Both the position numbers and the translations under genes were made by a program. From Anthonomus grandis grandis (Eukaryota; Arthropoda; Insecta; Coleoptera; Curculionidae): a stretch of DNA of 64,000 nucleotides. Under the pieces are notes generated by a model. It ran no database searches and was not told the origin of the DNA. It saw only the letters and a program-made list of their open reading frames with translations. Below, in pieces: positions 46,860 through 58,000 of this stretch (position 1 is the stretch's first letter; each line of letters begins with the position of its first letter). The stretch spans positions 4,588,001 to 4,652,000 of the forward strand of contig NC_065549.1 of assembly GCF_022605725.1 (NCBI RefSeq), written 5' to 3'.

Positions 46860-47747
46860 ATGCATCAAAAAATTGGAAACGCCCGTCACAATTGGCCTTT
46901 GGAACTACGTTTGATGTACTCCTTAACCAAATCGAAAAGATATTTCAGATTGGTACAGTTTCTGTTCATTTTAGTACATCTTGTTTTATTCGGCTATGGA
47001 GTGTATGGAAAGTTGCTGATATACCAGAGGGTGCTGACCCACGATGGTACAGGGCAAAAAATCGTGACCGTTATCAATTTTTCAAGCGAAACTTTGTCCC
47101 TGTTGCTCAGTGTTTACTACATGCTTTTTGTAATAACAAAGTTGAAGCATATGATCGACTTTTTCCCTCCTGAAGTTGATTTGGACTACTGCGAAGAAAA
47201 GAAGAGCAAACAGTTTAAGACGCTGTTAAGCGTGATGCATGCCGGTTGTTTTTTTCCTATAATAGTCAACATCCTTTTGTTTGTGACCGCAGTCGGCTGG
47301 GAAATGTACAGTTTCTATTTGGGATCTGATTTGCTCTACAGCCATACCCATTCCATAACAGCCAACTATCTCTTTCTAGCACACGAGATAGTATGCAGAT
47401 ATTTTGGGATTAATAATAAGTTGAGAAGGTTGTACAAGAGCTACGGGATTTCCCATAATAGTACCGTTAGTTTGGTCGGGATGGTGCAGTCCAATGCGGC
47501 CCAAGCGTTCGTGCAAGAGCTAATTAAGATCGTCAAACATTATGAGAAGTTGTGCAACTACTTGGACGTTTTTAATAAATGCTTTAGGGCTTTGATGGTT
47601 ATCATCTTTATCACGGATGTTTTCACGATTTTGTACAGCCTCAGTTTTATTATTGAGTTTAGTTTGGTCGAACTGCTGGCTCCTAATATGCTGAACGCCA
47701 AGACTTATATTATTATCTTGTATTGTTTGTTGATGTTTATTACCATG
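46860..47747 (+). CDS. Gustatory receptor exon 1 (TM1-TM6)
   Basis: Encodes MHQKIGNARHNWPLELRLMY through AKTYIIILYCLLMFITM. It contains the long variable N-terminal half, with a charged intracellular loop before the sixth hydrophobic segment (FVQELIKIVKHYEKLCNYLD), as in Gr proteins. Confidence 0.9.
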
Positions 47748-50700
47748 GTAAGTTTGTACATGATTATTACACCGCCATTTTGAAGTTGAATATTTGTTTG
47801 ACATACGCCATGGGGATTAAGTAAAAAAATTAAAACGACTGGGAAAAGAGGGACGAAACTTTCATCTCGAAAAGTTGCTAAATATAACATTGGAAATCTG
47901 GATTTTATTTGTAGCTTAGAACTTTTTAGTTACTTGATTTTTCTTACTCTTTAACTCTTTCACCTTTTTAATGTCTTTAATTATTTATATATTTGATGCA
48001 ATTTAAATTTTTTTTTTCACTTCAATTTACTTTGAGAAAATGTTTTAACTACAAAGCTTCTCTAACCCAAGGACAAATACTCTGCTTCTGTACCACATGT
48101 TGTTTCTGTCTTTTCTAAATAATAGGACCATTCGCAAATATAAACATATAACCACTGGTGGATTTCCTTGCTTATATCTAAGCAACCAGCAAAGTCTGCA
48201 TCGGTATAGCCGATAATCTAAACACTCCTTGCTAGAGCAATTTAAGACCTAACGATTTTACAAAAAATTTTTTGCCTAATAGAAAGGCTACCATAGACCA
48301 TAGACCATTTTAAGACAAAAAAAATTTTGGATGAACCATATTTTACCTTAAAAAACTTCTTACCAACTGAGGTAATTTTCAAAACATTGGTATGCGAAAA
48401 CTCTCCAATATGCGAATTTTGCACGAGGATATGCGACAATATTGCCATACTGCACAAAAGTCTATAAAGTTTAGGTAAAAGTCGGCAGTTATTAACAAAG
48501 TTAATGGAAGGAATAAGTTTCGGTTTTCAAGTTGTAAGTAATTGTTCAATGTTATTTATAAACGTCAACGTTCCTAAATTAAAGGAGGCAATTTGGTAAA
48601 CGACTTTAAAAAAGTGTGTTTTTAAGCGTATTTACTATAGGAATAAAGTAAAAATATTTTAGATGAATTTCAAAGTGATTAGTTCGCGAATTATTTCTTT
48701 AGTATACTTTTAATACTTTGTGTCCATAAGTAAATAAAAGCATAGGAAAATCGTGCTCCATATACAACATAAATTTTGTTTTTTTTTTTGTTTTTTTTAA
48801 TTTAATGGATTTTAGGTAAACTTCCAAAACATACCAAAAAAAATCTGACAAAACCCTTGGGTCTTAAATTGCTCAATCACCCCAATGTTCATTAGTCCAA
48901 TTGGACGACTGATTGTAATGAGGAATATCAAAAAACCAACAGCTTTACGATGACGTACAGTTTTATAACAATTTACATTGTTGCCTTTGGACAAAGAAGT
49001 ACTGGATTCGTCAGGTATCTTCAAAGAATTAACATCAGTGATATTAAATTTAATAAGCAATTTTTCGATGTAGAGTTGTTGACAAATAACAAGTCTACTC
49101 TTGTTTGATCTCAAAACCCACAAACTGTGCAGTTTATTATTGTTTAAATGTACAGTTATCTTAAACATTTTCTGCAATTTTTTAATCAGTTCATTAATAG
49201 TACTTTTTAAGTTTGACAATTACCATCGTCAACATAAATTTCCAAGTAAATGTCAGTATTTGCAAAATTACCAACATCTTTTGCGATTGTCAAAGTCTAT
49301 TAGTTTGCACACGTCTAATTCTGGTGTCCTTTTGCTCTTGAAACCAACAGGTTGCTTCATAAATACATACTTGGATAGATCACTATATATAAATGCGGTC
49401 TGTATGTCAAAGTTTGCAATTTTTAAGTCCTTCTTTGATGCTAAGGCCAGCAAAATTCGCACTGAATCCATACTGAGTCAATGTCTCTTTCTTGCATAGA
49501 ACTTACTTCTGATTTACAATTGTCCTACATATTCATATATCGATAATGATATATGAAGAATATTAAGGTAAATATGTTTAAAAAAATTATTTATTTAATG
49601 GAATGATTAAATATCGCTTAGAATATTACTTTATGACTCTTATCACATAAAATTTAAATATGCATGCCATGTGATAATACAAGCAACACCGGCACACGGA
49701 CTATTCGCGGCACATCAAAGATTCTAATAGATCTCTGAACTGGACTTTAACAATAATCTTTTTAAATTTAAAACCGTCTCGGTCAAATTAAGCAGGTAAA
49801 GGAAACACTATTATGTCATAATTATTTTATTTACTTTCTTCTCTCTTATCTTTAGCATCGCTTAACTAAAACGTCATGGAGTGATTCGACCAAGTCGCGG
49901 CTTCACTAAGCATCTATCTGTCTTTGCTTATCGCATAAAAATAGAACGAGATAGTTATGACCAGTATTCCTGTATATCATGGTCTGCATGATATCCTCTC
50001 GCTTTTAGGGTTAGTTACATTTAGAGAAAAAATAAAAACCCTAAGTCTCGGTCTTAAAATATTTTTTATATGTGCCGAAGGTTACATGTTTCGCTTAATA
50101 AAGCATCATCAGACCTTAAAAACTAGTAATAACGCTCACGAGATGACCTGCTTAGTACTCATCAGAATTCACTCACTCTATTTTTTCTCTACTTACGTAG
50201 GTCTCTTTGAGATAATGGATGAGTTCTTTCAAATAATTACATTTTCTTTACCTTTCAGGGTTGTTATTTATTATTGAATGTACAGTTAATTTTTTCAACA
50301 CGAAAAAAAAGTTTTGATGTTGATATCGTACATTTTTAAAGACGTTTTACGCATGTACAAAAATAATTTTTTGGTGTGCTATTACGACTAATAGTACATA
50401 GTACATAATGTTTAATAATACTAAGTTTAATAATACTTAAGGACGAGAAGCTGAGCTATTTGCCATCATATGCGGGCTTACGCAGCTTGTGGAGGAACTT
50501 ACCAGAATCCCCGATCGATACGGCGAGTTTGCGAGTCTGCTAGATCTGGTCTTGGCTTCAGACCCTGACTCGTACACTGTATCAGTACATGCCCCCCTAG
50601 GAACATCGGACCACAAATTGATAACAGTCTCTTGCCAGTTGGAGGTTAAAACGCAGGATCCTCCGATGCCGCGGAAGGTATGGAACTATAAATCAGGAGA

Positions 50701-53700
50701 GTGGAACCATCTTCGGGAATTTTATCGCTAATTCCCTTGGAAAGAGGTCTGCTTTAGAACCAATAACATCTCAGAATGTGCAAACCAAATTACAGAAACG
50801 ATCTTGGCAGGAATGGAAGCTTATATCCCTTTTTCTACTAAATGCGGATCAAACAACAAGCAATGGTTCAACCTGAATTGCAAAAAGGCAGTAAACATTA
50901 AAAACGCAGCATACCGCAAATTGCGTCAACATCCTTCTATCAAAAATCGGAGGAACTTTTTAGCCTCCAGAAATAGCTGCAAGCGAATTATTGATGAATG
51001 CAAAGAGAGTCACAACAACAGGATCAAAAACAAACTGCTAAACTGCCCAAATGGAACAAGATCTCTCTGGTCGGTATCGAAAGCCGTTAGTCAAGGATTT
51101 GCTAAGGCGGCCTTGCCACCCCTAACAGCATATGATGGTTCTATCGCGGTAACAGCAATTATAAAAAAAAATCTTAAAAGCGTAGACACCAACAAAGCTT
51201 CTGGATCCGATGGAATTCCAGCCCTAATACTAAAACGTTGTGCAGACGAATTGACTCCTCCCTTATGTAGACTGTTCACGGCATCGTATAAACAGCTGGA
51301 AAACTGCTTGAGTGCAAGCTGTACCCAAAAAGAAGACAGAGTGTGGCATAAGGGACTACTAACCAAGCTCTCCTCAATCGGCATACAAAACTCATTATTG
51401 AATTGGATCAAAAGTTTTCTTGAACAACGAACAATCCAAGTAGCCGTCGATGGATACCTCTCCGACAAATTTAACATTAACGCTGGAGTCCCTCAAGGAT
51501 GCATTCTATCCCCCACCCTTTTCTTAATATATATCAACGATTTGCTAGGAACCACTGTCAATCCAATCTACAGCTTTGCGGACGATAGCACACTTATTTC
51601 CACATTTAAGTCCGCCAAACCAACGACAGCCGCAAGTTCTCAGAATCTTAGGCAGCAACAAGTAGCTTCAGTCAAAAACGATATTAGAGCAATCTTGGAG
51701 TGGGGCGGTAACAATCTGGTCAATTTTAACGCTAAAAAAACGCAGGCTGCAGTATTTACGATGAAGACTAACCTTGGTGGCCCGGAGCTGGTTATGGCAG
51801 GGAAAACATTGCTAATGAAATCATCTTTACATCTTCTAGGAGTCGAGGTTACCAACAGTGTGTCCTGGTATGATGGCGTTGCCGAGGTCGCCAGGGCGGC
51901 TTCCAAAAAACCCGGAGTGCTTTTCAAAACGAAAAAACTGTATACACCAAAACAGCTGCTGACTCTTTATAAAGCTCAAATACCCTCGAGTATTGCTCGC
52001 ATGTCTGGAGCTCTGCACCCAAGCATAGTTTAAACCTGCTGGATTCTATACAGAAGAGAGCTATTCGTCTTACCGACAAACTAGAACTGACAAAAAGTCT
52101 GGATAGTCTGGAGCACAGGAGAAAGGTGGCTGATCTCTGTTTATTCTACCGTTGTTATCACGGTAAGTGCTCCTCTGAGCTGGCAGGCCTGATTCCACCC
52201 AGGGCTGTTCCGGCAAGAAGAACGCGTCTAGTAGTTGCGGCTCATCAACGTCGAGTCCACCTGCCTACCCCAAGGACGTCGCTGTATCGGGACTCATTCA
52301 TCTGGAGAATATCTTCTTTGTGGAACGGGCTTCCTCCAAGAGTGACATAGGACTTTCCTCTTGTGCTTGTGTTTACCATAAAAAAAAATACTACACTATT
52401 ATAATAGTACGGTTGAGCAGGTATTGTACTGTTGCCGCACTTAATTATAATTTTAGAAATACTAGAAAATTGGACATATATTATGAGGTATTCTTACATT
52501 CATTTAGACGGAGATAGAAAACGGTTTTCAATTGAGTGTTCTGATAATGAAATACATTTGCCATTGCGAAAGATTAGTATTGTGGCGACACCTTAACTCA
52601 CCTTTTATAAGGAAAGAGAAAGAAGACGAAATACAGTATAATATACATATTAAAGAGAGCAACAACAAGAGGATAAAAATTTGTATCTACTTGCACGTCT
52701 CTTTGGTTGTCTCTGCTACTCACGAACTTAATAAATATACCTGGACTGCTAATGCATATGGCCAGGATATCCAAAAATGACCACTGCCTGGTGGCCGCCA
52801 TTTTTATAGTGGTTGTGTCCTTTTGATGTTGGTCACTCTGAACATTTTCAGTGTTGCCAACCAAAAATATATTAAATAACGGTAATGACGATGCTGACGT
52901 TTGACATGTGACCTGTGACGAACTAAATAATTTTTTTTCATTGACATTATTTTTAAACCATCATTGGGATTCTAAAATTACGACTCGACACGATCACTCG
53001 ATATGACCGATTCTAAATAACATTCTCAATTGTGAGTATAGGGAATTGCCTAGTTTTTGGCGATTTGTAACGACGCTTGAATATATCGTCTACAACAGGC
53101 GATGTAGCTTCGTCCTTATTTAATACGTGGATAATGTAACACCACTTTCAACTTTCTATTTTGTATTTTTGTAAACATAACCTCTCAAAAACTTCAATGG
53201 TTTTGTTTCCGTACAATTGGCACAACTGAAATTTGTCAGAGTGACCAACATCGAAAGGCCACAACCACGCAAAATGGCGGCCCCCTAGTAGTGGTAATTT
53301 ACTTTTCATTGACTTGGCAGTCCAGGTATATTTATTAAGTTCGTGCTGCTACTGTGTCTGGCATAGAATACAAATTTATAATAAGATGTCTGGATGTCTG
53401 AGCCCATAACCTAGCAAAACATATCTTATTCTTCTTCATCGGGTGTTCACCAGGGTCAACCAAAAGATAGGGCGCGTTTTTAAATTCAGCAGGATTTTTT
53501 GATGGATTCCATCAAATGGTTGACAGATTGACAGCTGCTTGACTGATGACGTAAAACAGCTGATTTGTAATGGAAGATCACCCGATGAAAAAAGAAACGC
53601 TTTTTTGTATTGTGTGTTTTGTTTTCCTGTTTGATTTGACTTTTCAGTTGATTTCCAAATTTATTTTTCCTTCTTAGATTTTTTCTTTGTTATGTTTTAA

Positions 53701-54627
53701 TAGGACTTCATGTACGTGTACGTTAATAGGACGTGCCAGGGTGAGAAAAAATATTACCCCTATGCCCTTGCATCTTGCACTTTGTAAAAAAAATCTTAAA
53801 TTGATTGAATGCAGTTAAAAGTTAATAATCTTGTTTGTTTTGGTCAAATCAAAAATTATTAAAAAAAATTATAAAGTGTCAAAGTCAAGGTCAACATTTC
53901 CATCACACCATTCCACCATTCAACGAAAATACGATGGACTAGTGATTGCCATCGGCCAATTATTGATGGATAATAAAGAAACGTGAAAGCAGATTATTTT
54001 TGAAACGCAAATAGCAAATTTTGCCTAATCGGTGGATCGACTGCTGAATTTAAAAACGCGCCCATAGTTATCCTTGACATAAATGACATAAGTACGATAG
54101 AGTACAGAAATCAATACTTAACTGATCGTTAGTATTATTAAATCCTAAATACATATATATGAGTATTTCAACAAGTAATACAACTGTCGAAATTTAAATA
54201 TCACTAACCGATCTCCCAAAATCAAAAAAAAGAACAATATGTATAAACCCATCGACATGGTACATGGTACAAAATCGACAAATATTCAATTTTTCTAGAT
54301 TCAAATTGCATAACGTTTTGCAAAATAATTAATTTTTAGTGTCAAATAGCCCTGATAGCATCCGTGGGTGAGAAACTCGAAGAGCAAGCTCAAAAGACCC
54401 TCACCCTCTGCCTCACCATGCTAAGTAAACTACCGATAGTAAAGAAACTCGAAACGGACATGCTCATAGAGAGGCAAATTAACTTCTTAATGGAACAATG
54501 CAGATCGAGGAAGATTTGCTTCCATGCCGGTGGATTTTTCACCATTAATTGGGCCATTTTAGGGTCCATTTTGTCTACGGTGGCCACGTACTCGATCGTC
54601 ATCATCCAGTTTCTTTTGAAAAAATAA
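46860..54627 (+). CDS. Insect gustatory receptor (7tm_7 family), two exons
   Basis: Ligand-gated cation-channel-type chemoreceptor of the plasma membrane in gustatory neurons; the ligand cannot be told from sequence. Exon 1 is 46860-47747 (296 codons, donor ATG|GTAAGT), exon 2 is 54340-54627 (acceptor TTTTTAG), phase 0 at the junction, total 391 residues, the usual size. Hydrophobic segments lie near residues 31-50, 72-95, 128-148, 165-182, 242-262, 274-296 and 362-389. The C-terminus carries TYSIVIIQF (379-387), the TYxxxxxQF signature of insect Grs, and the last intron just before the TM7 exon is at a site commonly seen in the family. The open frame running past 47747 to 47783 is intronic. 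The ATG at 46860 is the first in frame. The 6.6-kb intron is filled with transposons, but no coding defect is seen. Confidence 0.92.
48055..49500 (-). mobile_element. Ty1/copia-type pol remnant in the receptor intron
   Basis: Reading on the minus strand: 49471-49268 gives VRILLALASKKDLKIANFDI, QTAFIYSDLSKYVFMKQPVG (RVT_2 reverse transcriptase); 49219-48812 gives the RT connection region (LYIEKLLIKFNITD). Near 48225-48065, GYTDADFAGCLDIS and CGTEAEYLSLG are the RNase H motifs. The RT active-site YVDD block and LTRs are not found, and frames are broken. An old, 5'-truncated fragment. Confidence 0.88.
50078..50117 (-). ncRNA. Minimal hammerhead ribozyme motif
   Basis: On the minus strand the 40 nt read stem I AAGGT, core CTGATGA, U, stem II GCTT-TATT-AAGC, core GAAA, a two-pair stem III in the self-complementary ACATGT, cleavage triplet GTA, and the closing stem I strand ACCTT. 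All invariant core bases (CUGANGA, GAAA, UH) are present and stem I pairs over 5 bp. Such minimal type I hammerheads with very short stem III are known from Penelope-like elements and retrozymes, where they act as dimers. No intact retroelement frame is visible around it, so I infer a relic terminal repeat of such an element. Confidence 0.75.
50444..52375 (+). mobile_element. Non-LTR retrotransposon (LINE) ORF2, truncated and internally deleted
   Basis: 50444-50728 encodes the end of the apurinic-type endonuclease (LLDLVLASDPDSY; GTSDHKLITVSC with the catalytic SDH). The frame 50804-52033 has KSVDTNKASGSDGIPALILK, AGVPQGCILSPTLFLIYIND and SFADDSTLIS, the RT fingers and palm with FADD at the active site. 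Between ENCLSASC and KEDRVWHKGLL the expected palm segment (PxxWKxAxIxPIxK) is missing, an internal deletion. After 52033 the frame shifts, continuing LLDSIQKRAIRL to LWNGLPPRVT (52350), the conserved LINE C-terminus. An A-run follows at 52380. Inactive. Confidence 0.9.
52376..52720. other. Receptor intron between LINE and MITE; nothing recognised
   Basis: Short open frames only; no TIRs, no domain similarity. Confidence 0.4.
52721..53345. mobile_element. 625-bp TIR element, copy 2 of the 8-bp-TSD MITE family
   Basis: Both ends begin CACGAACTTAATAAATATAC then CTGGACTGC; the inverted match runs ~120 bp. A perfect 8-bp duplication CTGCTACT flanks it (52713-52720 and 53346-53353). The interior shares CTTATTTAATACGTGGATAA and TTGTAAACATAACCTCTCAA with copy 1 (44456-45426), from which it differs mainly by shortening. 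No coding capacity. Confidence 0.95.
53470..54063. mobile_element. 594-bp MITE with perfect 23-bp TIRs
   Basis: GGGCGCGTTTTTAAATTCAG plus CAG at 53470-53492 is exactly mirrored at 54041-54063. Flanking trinucleotides are ATA on both sides (53467-53469, 54064-54066), suggesting a 3-bp target duplication as in PIF/Harbinger-type elements. No transposase. It lies 276 bp upstream of the gustatory receptor's second exon. Confidence 0.9.
54340..54627 (+). CDS. Gustatory receptor exon 2 (C-terminal loop and TM7)
   Basis: Starts CQIALIASVGEKLEEQAQKT and ends TYSIVIIQFLLKK-stop. The acceptor AATTTTTAG keeps phase 0 with exon 1. The acidic/basic amphipathic loop followed by GGFFTINWAILGSI is the Gr C-terminal pattern. 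Confidence 0.93.
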   Translation, partial: CQIALIASVGEKLEEQAQKTLTLCLTMLSKLPIVKKLETDMLIERQINFLMEQCRSRKICFHAGGFFTINWAILGSILSTVATYSIVIIQFLLKK

Positions 54628-55075
54628 GTTTTTTGATAATTAGCACTGTAATGGTTGAATTATAATATGGCATCTAAAAATCGTATTTTTGTTTCACGTT
54701 AATTTAATTCGTTTTGCCTTTTATGGTTTTCTATTAAGTGGTTTATATATGGATTTATGACAAGACGATGTGAAAATCCTGAGAATTTTCCACCTTTTCA
54801 ATCTATTTTCGCGCTATTATTAACCCAAACAAACGGTCCAGAGTAAATAACTTTTGGCAAAAATTCAGAATTCTCGAAGTTTTCATATTAGTGAGGGGGT
54901 GTATCGCCAGTGAGTGTACGGTAACGCTATATTTAATTCTCTTTAAAAAAATATATCCCTAATATAAAAAGATGTTCCCGTTTAAAAACTGGTCAAAAAT
55001 GATATTAAACAAAATTTTGACAAATTTTTATTTGAAATATTTTTATATTTTATTTCTTATCCGATTTTAATTTGC
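54628..55075. other. Receptor 3' flank
   Basis: No AATAAA is found close to the stop; variants such as ATTATAATATGG occur at 54658. No gene content before the satellite array begins. Confidence 0.4.
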
Positions 55076-58000
55076 AATTGGAATTTTCCCGATAGCTCCC
55101 ATAGAAGCCGAGATATCGACCTTCAAAGTTTGGCTTTTTTCATTTTTCGGGTATACCCCCCGTATCGAATTTTTTCACCAAAAATTGATTTTTTTCGAAA
55201 TCAAACTAAGTATACCAGCGTCTTATTCTCATCATCTAGATTACGAAAACACCGGGTTATAACAGGATCCGAGCAGAACTAAGAGAATGAGAGCACTTGC
55301 ACGGATGGTCTCGTTGGATTCAGAATGACGAAACTAAGACAAAACCGTTGGAATTTTCCCGATAGCTCCCATAGAAGCCGAGATATCGACCTTCAAAGTT
55401 TGGAATTTTTCATTTTTCGGGTATACCCCCCCGTATCGAATTTTTTCACCAAAAAATGATTTTTTTCGAAATTAAACTAAGTATACCAGCGTCTTATTCT
55501 GATCATTTAGATTACGAAAACACCGGGTTATAACAGGATCCGAGCAGAACTAAGGGAATGAGAGCACTTTGAAAATCCTGAATAAGTCGTTTTCGACGTC
55601 TGTTTTTGAGGCCAAAAATGGGCATCAAAAATGCCATATTTCGGCTATCGTAAAAGCTACGACCTTGCGGGTGGTCTCGTTGGATTCAGAATGACGAAAC
55701 TAAGACAAAACCGTTGGAATTTTCCCGATAGCTCTCATAGAAGACGAGATATCGACCTTCAAAGTTTGGAATTTTTCATTTTTCGGGTATACCCCCCCGT
55801 ATCGAATTTTTTCACCAAAAATTGATTTTTTTCGAAATCAAACTAAGTATACCAGCGTCTTATTCTCATCATCTAGATTACGAAAACACCGGGTTATAAC
55901 AGGATCCGAGCAGAACTAAGAGAATGAGAGCACTTTGAAAATCCTGAAAAAGTCTTTTTCGACGTCCGTTTTTGAGGCCTAAAATGGGCATCAAAAATGC
56001 CATATCTCGGCTATCGTAAAAGCTACGACCTTGCGGATGGACTTGTTGGATTCAGAATGACGAAACTAAGACAAAACCGTTGGAATCTTCCAGATAGCTC
56101 CCATAGAAGCCGAGATATCGACCTTCAAAGTTTGGAATTTTTCATTTTTCGGGTATACCCCCGCGTATCGAATTTTTTCACCAAAAAATGATTTTTTTCG
56201 AAATCAAACTAAGTATATTAGGGTCTTATTCTGATCATTTAGATTACGAAAACACCGGGTTATAACAGGATCCGAGCAGAACTAAGGGAATGAGAGCACT
56301 TTGAAAATCCTGAAAAAGTCGTTTTCGACGTCCGTTTTTGAGGCCAAAAATGGGCATCAAAAATGCCATATTTCGGCTATCGTAAAAGCTACGACCTTGC
56401 GGGTGGTCTCGTTGGATTCAGAATGACGAAACTAAGACAAAACCGTTGGAATTTTCCCGATAGCTCTCATAGAAGACGAGATATCGACCTTCAAAGTTTG
56501 GAATTTTTCATTTTTCGGGTATACCCCCCCGTATCGAATTTTTTCACCAAAAATTGATTTTTTTCGAAATCAAACTAAGTATACCAGCGTCTTATTCTCA
56601 TCATCTAGATTACGAAAACACCGGGTTATAACAGGATCCGAGCAGAACTAAGAGAATGAGAGCACTTTGAAAATCCTGAAAAAGTCTTTTTCGACGTCCG
56701 TTTTTGAGGCCTAAAATGGGCATCAAAAATGCCATATCTCGGCTATCGTAAAAGCTACGACCTTGCGGATGGACTTGTTGGATTCAGAATGACGAAACTA
56801 AGACAAAACCGTTGGAATCTTCCAGATAGCTCCCATAGAAGCCGAGATATCGACCTTCAAAGTTTGGAATTTTTCATTTTTCGGGTATACCCCCGCGTAT
56901 CGAATTTTTTCACCAAAAATTGATTTTTTCGAAATCAAACTAAGTATACCAGCGTCTTATTCTGATCATTTAGATTACGAAAACACCGGGTTATAACAGG
57001 ATCCGAGCAGAACTAAGAGAATGAGAGCACTTTGAAAATCCTGAAAAAGTCGTTTTCGACGTCCCTTTTTGAGGTCAAAAATGGGCATCAAAAATGCCAT
57101 ATCTCAGCTATCGTAAAAGCTACGACCTTGCGGATGGTCTCGTTGGATTCAGAATGACGAAACTAAGACAAAACCGTTGGAATTTTCCCGATAGCTTCCA
57201 TAGAAGCCGAGATATCGACCTTCAAAGTTTGGAATTTTTCATTTTTTGGGTATACCCCCCCGTATCGAATTTTTTCACCAAAAATGATTTTTTTCGAAAT
57301 CAAACTAAGTATATTAGCGTCTTATTCTGATCATTTAGATTACGAAAACACCGGGTTATAACAGGATCCGAGCAGAACTAAGAGAATGAGAGCACTTTGA
57401 AAATCCTGAAAAAGTCGTTTTCGACGTCCGTTTTTGAGGCCAAAAATGGGCATCAAAAATGCCATATTTCGGCTATCGTAAAAGCTACGACCTTGCGGAT
57501 GGTCTCGTTGGATTTAGAATGACGAAACTAAGACAAAACCGTTGGAATTTTCCCGATAGCTCCCATAGAAACCGAGATATCGACCTTCAAAGTTTGGAAT
57601 TTTTCATTTTTCGGGTATACCCCCGCGTATCGAATTTTTTCACCAAAAATTGATTTTTTCGAAATCAAACTAAGTATACCAGCGTCTTATTCTGATCATT
57701 TAGATTACGAAAACACCGGGTTATAACAGGATCCGAGCAGAACTAAGGGAATGAGAGCACTTTGAAAATCCTGAAAAAGTCGTTTTCGACGTCCGTTTTT
57801 GAGGCCAAAAATGGGCATCAAAAATGCCATATTTCGGCTATCGTAAAAGCTACGACCTTGCGGATGGTCTCGTTGGATTCAGAATGACGAAACTAAGACA
57901 AAACCGTTGGAATTTTCCCGATAGCTCCCATAGAAGCCGAGATATCGACCTTCAAAGTTTGGAATTTTTCATTTTTCGGGTATACCCCCCCGTATCGAAT

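Noticed and set aside
47748..47783. Extension of the receptor open frame (VSLYMIITPPF)
   Set aside because: A consensus GTAAGT donor sits at 47748, and the phase-0 exon at 54340 supplies the expected receptor C-terminus.
50124..50170. A second CTGATGAG word on the minus strand next to the hammerhead
   Set aside because: No GAAA or closing stem follows (GTACTAAGCAGGTCATCTC), so it is not a second ribozyme.
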